In this document: positions 7,532 to 11,505 of the stretch, in pieces
Position numbering within the stretch: position 1 is the first letter of the stretch
Layout of the letters: every line of letters begins with the position of its first letter
Assembly: GCA_035293045.1 (NCBI GenBank)
Contig: DATDOY010000125.1
Location: 1-11,505 of the forward strand
DNA from: DATDOY01 sp035293045
GTDB taxonomy: Bacteria; Actinomycetota; Acidimicrobiia; IMCC26256; JACPCJ01
Direction of reading: 5' to 3'
Length of the DNA stretch: 11,505 nt
Translations under genes and position numbers: made by a program
The notes under the pieces: model-generated
What the model was told of the DNA's origin: nothing
Databases searched by the model: none
Seen by the model: only the letters and a program-made list of their open reading frames with translations

Positions 7532-8553
7532 TAGCACTCCGAGCGTCGGTCGGCGAAGTCGACGTCACAGATGCGCACCGTACGCGCTCCGAAGTCGACC
7601 GCGGGGAAATCGCCCGCTTCGCCGGCGGCGCAAAGGGCCCCGTCTTCGAGCTGAAGTTCGAGGTAGGCGTCCTGGCTCCCTTGCCACTCGAAGCTCCAGA
7701 GCGTGACGGCGGCGAATCCGATCACGTTGAAGGTGGCGTTGGCTCCGTGCCCGTCGGTCCCGTCGTCGTCCTCGTCCTCGTCGCTCCCTCCGAAAATCGG
7801 CAGGCAGAACGGCTTCTCGTTTCCGGTGGTGCTCACGATTTCGGGGATCGCACTGCTCAACGCGCTCCGGAATCCGGTGTCGCCACCGATCAGTCCCGGT
7901 TCGACCGAGCCGTCGTAGCCGCCCGTGATCCATTCCTTGAGATCCGGCGTTCCCAAGGGCACGGAGTCGTCGAGATCGATCAATCCCCAGTTCCCGTCTG
8001 GGTTGTCGGGGCAGACGAGCGAGGGGTTGCCCTCGAGGAGCTGGGTCTCGGGATCGAAGTACACCCTGAGGGGCCCTTCTGCGAATTGCAACTGAAGCGC
8101 GATGTTCTCGCACAGCCCGAAGGGGCGCAGGCCGATGACCGACTGGGCAACCTCGTACGACGCCGAGGTCGTCGAACTCACCGTCCGGTCGAGCACGCCG
8201 ATGATGCCCGCAAACGTGTAGTCGACCGGGGCCGTAGCCGTGACGGTCACGAAGCCGCCCAGGCTCGTGATGTTGGAGGGCTCGCAAACAACTTCTTCGA
8301 CCTCGATGTCGTTCGCTCCAGCGTACGTGTCGTCGACGCCGGCACACCCGTTGCCTCCCGTCGCGTACTCCTGGGCGGCGGCGAGGGCGGCGGCGTCCGA
8401 CGCGTTGATGACGTTTCGCCGGTCTTCCCAAAGCGCGCCGGCGTCGATGGCGTAGGTCGCGAACGCGAACAGCATCACGATGCAGATGCCGACGATGACG
8501 GCAGAGGCGCCGCGCTCGTCTCGGGCGAGGTTCCTGGCATGTGTCACTCGCAT
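7531..8553 (-). CDS. TadG-like secreted pilus protein, Cys-rich, no VWA
   Basis: The 340-aa protein opens with the TadE/G-like module: RDERGASAVIVG (11-22), a membrane helix (18-38), then DAGALWEDRRNVINASDAAALAAAQ (read as two parts, 37-50 and 51-61), the signature after which TadG-type proteins continue outside the membrane. The remaining 280 residues match nothing I recognise. They contain eight cysteines (70, 90, 148, 181, 250, 308, 329, 340), consistent with disulfides, and an Asp-rich segment GSDEDEDDDGTDGHG (256-270) resembling calcium-binding loops. TadG often carries a VWA domain; no DxSxS motif is present here. The ATG at 8553 overlaps tadE by 10 nt; GTG at 8547 would give a 4-nt GTGA overlap and is an equally reasonable start. 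Role as tip or minor subunit is inferred. Confidence 0.8.
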   Translation of the reverse strand: MRVTHARNLARDERGASAVIVGICIVMLFAFATYAIDAGALWEDRRNVINASDAAALAAAQEYATGGNGCAGVDDTYAGANDIEVEEVVCEPSNITSLGGFVTVTATAPVDYTFAGIIGVLDRTVSSTTSASYEVAQSVIGLRPFGLCENIALQLQFAEGPLRVYFDPETQLLEGNPSLVCPDNPDGNWGLIDLDDSVPLGTPDLKEWITGGYDGSVEPGLIGGDTGFRSALSSAIPEIVSTTGNEKPFCLPIFGGSDEDEDDDGTDGHGANATFNVIGFAAVTLWSFEWQGSQDAYLELQLEDGALCAAGEAGDFPAVDFGARTVRICDVDFADRRSEC

Positions 8554-8999
8554 CGGAACTCACTCTTTCCGGTCAAGGTGCGGTCCACGGTTCCCCACAG
8601 GGGAATGTCGATGGTGTGATCGATGGTCACCGTGACCGTTACCGGCTCGCCGACATTGAGATTGCACGGCTGGGCGCTGTCGGGGCTCACCGCCACGGCG
8701 GCGGTGCTCGGGTCGGGGATCACGCCTTCGAGCGCATCCTGCACCCGGGCGACGATCTCCGACTTGGTCACCGTCGGGATGGAGCCGACGCGGGCACCCT
8801 CTCGGGCGGCCGCGTGGAGGCCCTGGGCCCGGTTATACGCGATGGCGATTTGGGCGATCCCGAACACCAGAAGGACGAGAAGCGAGAGCACGAGGGCCAT
8901 CTCGACGGCTGCAGCGCCCCGCTCATTATCTGAGCCGGCACGCGAGGCGCCGCCCGACGGCGCAGGACTCGAAGGAGTTCGGTCAGAGTGGATCGGCAT
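8544..8999 (-). CDS. tadE: TadE-like pseudopilin
   Basis: TadE is a minor pilin-like protein processed by the Tad prepilin peptidase. The 151-aa product has a hydrophilic leader (1-28) ending NERG, then AAAVEMALVLSLLVLLVFGI (29-48). Cleavage after Gly28 would leave Glu at mature position 5, as in type IVb/c prepilins. The helix continues to QIAIAYNRAQGLHAAAREGAR (50-70, TadE-typical). A C-terminal globular part has two cysteines (112, 150) that could form a disulfide. The ATG at 8999 has no clear Shine-Dalgarno; GTG at 9020, giving seven extra residues, is an alternative. The frame stays open to 9119, which would run into the hairpin region and is unlikely. It overlaps the TadG-like gene. Confidence 0.87.
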   Translation of the reverse strand: MPIHSDRTPSSPAPSGGASRAGSDNERGAAAVEMALVLSLLVLLVFGIAQIAIAYNRAQGLHAAAREGARVGSIPTVTKSEIVARVQDALEGVIPDPSTAAVAVSPDSAQPCNLNVGEPVTVTVTIDHTIDIPLWGTVDRTLTGKSEFRCE

Positions 9000-9158
9000 T
9001 GTGTGAACCCGGCGGGTCACGATCGTCGCCCCCGCGCAACCTTCGGCGAAGTTAGAGAAGTTCGAGAATGAACAGTGTAGAGGAGAGGCGGAGAAGCGCG
9101 TAGGGCGACGGTCGGCCAAGCGGCGCGACCGTCGCCCTACGCAACGAGTGCTGGTGGG
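9000..9158 (-). other. Intergenic region between flp and tadE
   Basis: These 159 bp hold the 17-bp stem-loop described separately, then a tandem 9-bp direct repeat at 9048-9065 (GAAGTTAGA, GAAGTTCGA on the plus strand, with a degenerate third copy to 9074) next to a CTTCGGCGAAG palindrome (9041-9051). TACACT on the minus strand (about 9080-9075) resembles a -10 element but has no good -35. The region could carry a weak tadE promoter or only set the pilin-to-assembly expression ratio. Confidence 0.4.
9098..9142 (-). terminator. 17-bp stem-loop between flp and tadE
   Basis: A perfect 17-bp G+C-rich inverted repeat (9098-9114 with 9126-9142; core TAGGGCGACGGTCG) surrounds an 11-nt loop that can extend the stem by 3 bp with one bulge. 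It starts 16 nt after the flp stop codon. On the minus strand it is followed by CTTCTCC, a weak pyrimidine tract. It is the strongest hairpin in the window. The placement fits a partial terminator or 3' mRNA stabiliser that lets the pilin be made in large excess over the assembly proteins. Confidence 0.75.
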
Positions 9159-9344
9159 TTACGGAAGCGCCTTCTCGACGGTGTCGAAAGCCTTCTTCAC
9201 GTCGGTCCCGACGAGGGTCACGACGCCCACGATCACTGCGGCGATCAGGGCAACCATGATCCCGTATTCAACGGCCGTCGCACCCCGCTCCTCCTCGCGG
9301 AGGCCGGCGAACCACGACTGCATCGCGACGAAGAGTCGAAGCAT
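9159..9344 (-). CDS. flp: Flp-family type IVc major prepilin
   Basis: The 61-aa product is the structural subunit of the pilus. A 21-residue leader ends EEERG; cleavage after Gly21 would give a mature 40-aa pilin starting ATAVEYGIMVALIAAVIVGV, with the Glu-Tyr pair at mature positions 5-6 that marks Flp pilins. The hydrophobic helix runs to about residue 46, followed by a short amphipathic tail (GTDVKKAFDTVEKALP). Length and composition are normal for Flp. The ATG at 9344 is preceded by GAAAGGAA at good spacing. It is the first pilus gene after the two-component system and is separated from tadE by a stable hairpin. Only one flp copy is seen. Identification is firm. Confidence 0.96.
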   Translation of the reverse strand: MLRLFVAMQSWFAGLREEERGATAVEYGIMVALIAAVIVGVVTLVGTDVKKAFDTVEKALP

Positions 9345-9350
9345 CTGCGT

Positions 9351-9358
9351 TTCCTTTC
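9351..9358 (-). promoter_or_regulatory. Ribosome binding site of flp
   Basis: On the minus strand GAAAGGAA lies about 7 nt before the ATG at 9344. It is a clear purine-rich Shine-Dalgarno in keeping with high pilin expression, and it fixes the flp start. Confidence 0.7.
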
Positions 9359-9412
9359 GTAGTGTGGTTTGGATTGCGTCTCCACATACTCACGGAGAGA
9401 GAGCGCCCGCAC

Positions 9413-9430
9413 ATCTCCCAGATTGGAGAT
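9413..9430. promoter_or_regulatory. Dyad ATCTCC-N6-GGAGAT upstream of flp
   Basis: Perfect 6-bp arms are separated by 6 nt, with one further matching outer pair (9411/9432). The centre lies about 78 bp upstream of the flp start and 18 bp after the response regulator stop. The stem is weak for a terminator and no U-tract follows, so an operator for a dimeric regulator, possibly the adjacent NarL-type protein, is a reasonable inference. Nothing here proves binding. Confidence 0.35.
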
Positions 9431-9439
9431 ATTCGGCGA

Positions 9440-10222
9440 TTACCGGGCCGCCGGCAGCCGCTCGAGAGACCACCCGGCCTTGCGCGCCGCGGCCACGGCC
9501 GCGAGCTGCGAGTTCACGCCGAGCTTGCGGAAGATGGCCTTGATCTGCGAGCGCACGGTGCCCTCACCGACGAATGACGCCTCGGCGATCTGCTGGGGCG
9601 AGTTGCCGTCGACCAGCGACGCCAGGATCTCCTGTTCGCGGCGCGTGAGGGCGCCGAAGGGCGCCAACCGCTCATGCTCCTCGGAGCGGTGACGCCGCAG
9701 CGTGTCGAGGAACCCCGCTCGTTCCTGCTCGCTGAGGGGTGACCCGCCTTCGATGATCCGCATCACCTGATCGAGCAGGCGCGGGAACGGCTGGGTCTTG
9801 CTCGCCAGCCCGACGGCTCCCGCTTCGAGACATGACGCCAGCATGACCGGGTCGGTGATGCCCGTGACCATCATGACGCGCGCCCCACACCCTGCCGTCA
9901 GGGGCTGGATGAGATCGACGCTCGGGACCTCGCCGAGCATGAGATCGAGGAGCACGAGGTCGGGCCCGAAGCGCTCAGCCGCATCCAGGACGGCGTGCGG
10001 GTCGACGCTCGGCGCGACGGCGACCTCGAGGCCCTCCCGGCGGAGTGCCAGCGCCAGGCCCTCGGCCATCAGGGGGTGATCGTCGACGATGAAGATCCGC
10101 GGAGAGGGAACGGTCTCTGGCGACGCTTCGACCACGACCGTCCCGGTCGCGTCTTCCCGCGCTCGGTCCGGCCCTCGCTCGGCGGTCCGCACGTCATGAG
10201 GCAACCCGAGCCCGACCGTCAT
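9440..10222 (-). CDS. NarL/FixJ-family response regulator
   Basis: The 260-aa two-domain transcription factor has a receiver domain (about 42-158): acidic pair Asp47-Asp48 (FIVDDHP), phosphoacceptor Asp93 (LVLLDLML), Thr120 (VMMVTG) and Lys142 (ASKTQ). All switch residues are present. The LuxR-type helix-turn-helix (about 188-250) has LTRREQEIL, GEGTVRSQIKAIFRKLGV. About 40 residues precede the receiver, longer than usual, so a later start (a GTG about 30 codons in) cannot be excluded. The ATG at 10222 is preferred because it lies 1 nt after the kinase stop codon (TGACATG). It is likely phosphorylated by the neighbouring kinase and, by position, is a candidate regulator of the pilus genes. 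That target is inferred. Confidence 0.92.
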   Translation of the reverse strand: MTVGLGLPHDVRTAERGPDRAREDATGTVVVEASPETVPSPRIFIVDDHPLMAEGLALALRREGLEVAVAPSVDPHAVLDAAERFGPDLVLLDLMLGEVPSVDLIQPLTAGCGARVMMVTGITDPVMLASCLEAGAVGLASKTQPFPRLLDQVMRIIEGGSPLSEQERAGFLDTLRRHRSEEHERLAPFGALTRREQEILASLVDGNSPQQIAEASFVGEGTVRSQIKAIFRKLGVNSQLAAVAAARKAGWSLERLPAAR

Positions 10223-10223
10223 G

Positions 10224-11505
10224 TCATGCGCCCCTTCCGCCAGAAATGGCCGGACGCTCACCTGGCACCGCCGGGGCGCTCGACGGCGTCAGCTCGTCGG
10301 TTGAGGCGTCGATCGGTTCCGCTTCGAGGAACAACACGAACGACGCCCCACCTCCCGGGCGTCCCTCAACCCACAGGTCGCCCCCTTGTTCGCGCATCAG
10401 TTGGCGTGCGACGTGCATGCCGAGCCCCGAGCCCCCGGGGCCGGCGTTCGACCCACGACGGCCCCGCTCGAAGATCGCTTCGAGCTCCGAGGGGAGCACC
10501 CCGGGGCCCCGGTCCTCGACTCGGACAACGACGTTGCCCCCCTCGAGGCCGGCGGTGACGAGCACGGGCGATCCCGGTGCGTGCCGGCGGGTGTTGTCGA
10601 GCAGGTTCTGCACCGCTCGGGCGAGATCGTTCGGTCGACCCCTCGCCTGGAGTCCGGGCGGGATCTGCGCCAGAAGACCGAGGTCTCCGGAACGGTGACA
10701 CGTCAGCGTGGGCTCGAGTGCCGCCTGAACGTCGAACACGACGGGTTCGGTGGCGGCGTTCACGTTCTCGACGAGCTGCTGGAGCCGAGTGACTTCGGCG
10801 GCCAGTGAGCGCGCCAGCCCTGCACGCTCGACGTCGTCGAGGTCGTCGTCCCCAGCTTCGAGCACGAAGGCCGCGGCCTGAATCGCCACGATCGCCGACC
10901 GGGCGTCGTGTCGCTGCTCTTGGCGTTGCAGTTCGTCGTCCTCGCGCCGGATGTGCTCACGCTCGAGGTCAACCCGGGCCTGCCACAGGCGCTCCTGTTG
11001 GGCGCGCCAGCCGCGGCGCAGCTCCTGCGTTGCCCCGTACATGGCGAGGACCATGGCGACGAGCGAGAGCACGGCGGCGCCGATCGGCCACAGCGTGTGG
11101 GTGGGGGTCGTGCCCGCCCCGCTGATGGCGGCCAAGGCGAGGCCGAAGAGCATCAGCCCGAACCACGCGTGCAGGGCGCGCCCCACCCGAAGGCCCCGGA
11201 AGGTGTAGGCGACGGCCAGCAGGAACCAAGCCAACCCGAGGACCGCCTGGCCCGCTCGCGACAGTGGGGACGCGGCCGCGCTCATCGGAGAGGTCCCGAG
11301 GAATTCCCCGAAACCCGGGACTCCGAGCAGCACGAGCGCGACGGCGGTCATCATTCCGACGGCGCGCCGAGCGATCACTCGAGCGGTGAGTGCACTGTCG
11401 ATGTCGGGCTGCCTCAGGGCGGCGGTCAGGAGCACGATCACGACGAGCGTCATCGCTCCGCACACGGCGTTCAGGGTCTCGTGGTCTTCGAGGCTCGGGA
11501 GGATC
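10224..11505 (-). CDS. Membrane sensor histidine kinase (5' end outside window)
   Basis: The frame stays open from a GTG at 11465 to the window edge (…SLEDHETLNAV…), so the true start may lie beyond base 11505. Counting from that GTG, five hydrophobic segments lie at about 4-17, 35-52, 71-89, 97-115 and 127-143, forming a multi-pass N-terminal sensor of unknown ligand. A charged, probably coiled-coil linker (148-185) leads to the phosphoacceptor region with His186 in HDARSAI. The ATPase domain has the N box QNLLDNTRRHA (286-296), G1 VEDRGPGVLP (316-325) and G2 GPGGSGLGMHVARQL (342-356). A Pro/Ser-rich tail (383-413) follows. The HDxRxxx H box and the partner NarL-type regulator make a pair. 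The signal sensed is not predictable from the sequence. Confidence 0.92.
   Translation of the reverse strand, partial: ILPSLEDHETLNAVCGAMTLVVIVLLTAALRQPDIDSALTARVIARRAVGMMTAVALVLLGVPGFGEFLGTSPMSAAASPLSRAGQAVLGLAWFLLAVAYTFRGLRVGRALHAWFGLMLFGLALAAISGAGTTPTHTLWPIGAAVLSLVAMVLAMYGATQELRRGWRAQQERLWQARVDLEREHIRREDDELQRQEQRHDARSAIVAIQAAAFVLEAGDDDLDDVERAGLARSLAAEVTRLQQLVENVNAATEPVVFDVQAALEPTLTCHRSGDLGLLAQIPPGLQARGRPNDLARAVQNLLDNTRRHAPGSPVLVTAGLEGGNVVVRVEDRGPGVLPSELEAIFERGRRGSNAGPGGSGLGMHVARQLMREQGGDLWVEGRPGGGASFVLFLEAEPIDASTDELTPSSAPAVPGERPAISGGRGA

Larger units (their letters stand above)
9345..9439 (-). other. 95-bp leader region upstream of flp
   Basis: The stretch between the response regulator stop and flp must hold any pilin promoter. 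It contains the dyad at 9413-9430, a CT-rich run (about 9393-9404 read on the minus strand) and the flp ribosome binding site. No convincing sigma-70-type -35/-10 pair was found. Confidence 0.4.

Noticed and set aside
7522..8619. Long plus-strand open frame (365 codons) opposite the tadG-like gene
   Set aside because: The minus strand here has the TadE/G signature and overlaps tadE in operon fashion. The plus-strand product is Arg/Val/Asp-rich with no recognisable motif, as expected for an antisense frame in high-G+C DNA.
1..11505. CRISPR array, insertion sequence or attachment site
   Set aside because: No regularly spaced direct repeats, transposase or integrase motifs, or tRNA-end duplications were seen. 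The locus reads as an intact operon.

Overview
The window is high-G+C DNA (about two thirds G+C by eye) in which every convincing gene lies on the minus strand. It is a Tad/Flp (type IVc) pilus locus preceded by a two-component system. The gene set suggests a Gram-positive-type high-G+C actinobacterium, possibly of the Acidimicrobiia: a Flp pilin, TadE/TadG-like minor pilins, CpaB, CpaE, CpaF, TadB and TadC, but no outer-membrane secretin (RcpA/CpaC) or TadD. The taxon is an inference; no rRNA or tRNA gene is present.

Transcription runs from high to low coordinates. At the right edge is a multi-pass membrane sensor histidine kinase (10224-11505, 5' end cut by the window), followed one base later by a NarL/FixJ-type response regulator (9440-10222). 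A 95-bp gap with a small dyad precedes the 61-aa Flp prepilin (9159-9344). A perfect 17-bp stem-loop (9098-9142) separates the pilin from tadE (8544-8999), which overlaps a TadG-like gene (7531-8553). A 102-bp gap starting with a hairpin leads to a tightly coupled run: cpaB (6637-7428), cpaE/tadZ (5426-6640), cpaF/tadA (4014-5429), a VWA-TadB fusion (2095-4020), tadC (1156-2082) and a stand-alone DnaB-helicase-C-like ATPase (128-1150). Two hairpins (102-127 and 63-83) after the last stop codon probably end the operon.

Inferred working model: CpaF hydrolyses ATP to drive the TadB/TadC membrane platform, CpaE positions it, and CpaB acts on the outer face of the membrane. Flp is the major subunit and TadE the minor pilin. 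The kinase/regulator pair is placed to control pilus expression. The prepilin peptidase (TadV/CpaA) is not in the window.

The least ordinary points are the secreted VWA domain fused to the front of TadB while the TadG-like protein has none, the DnaB-like ATPase ending a pilus operon, and the hairpins after flp, tadG and the last gene, which suggest graded expression.
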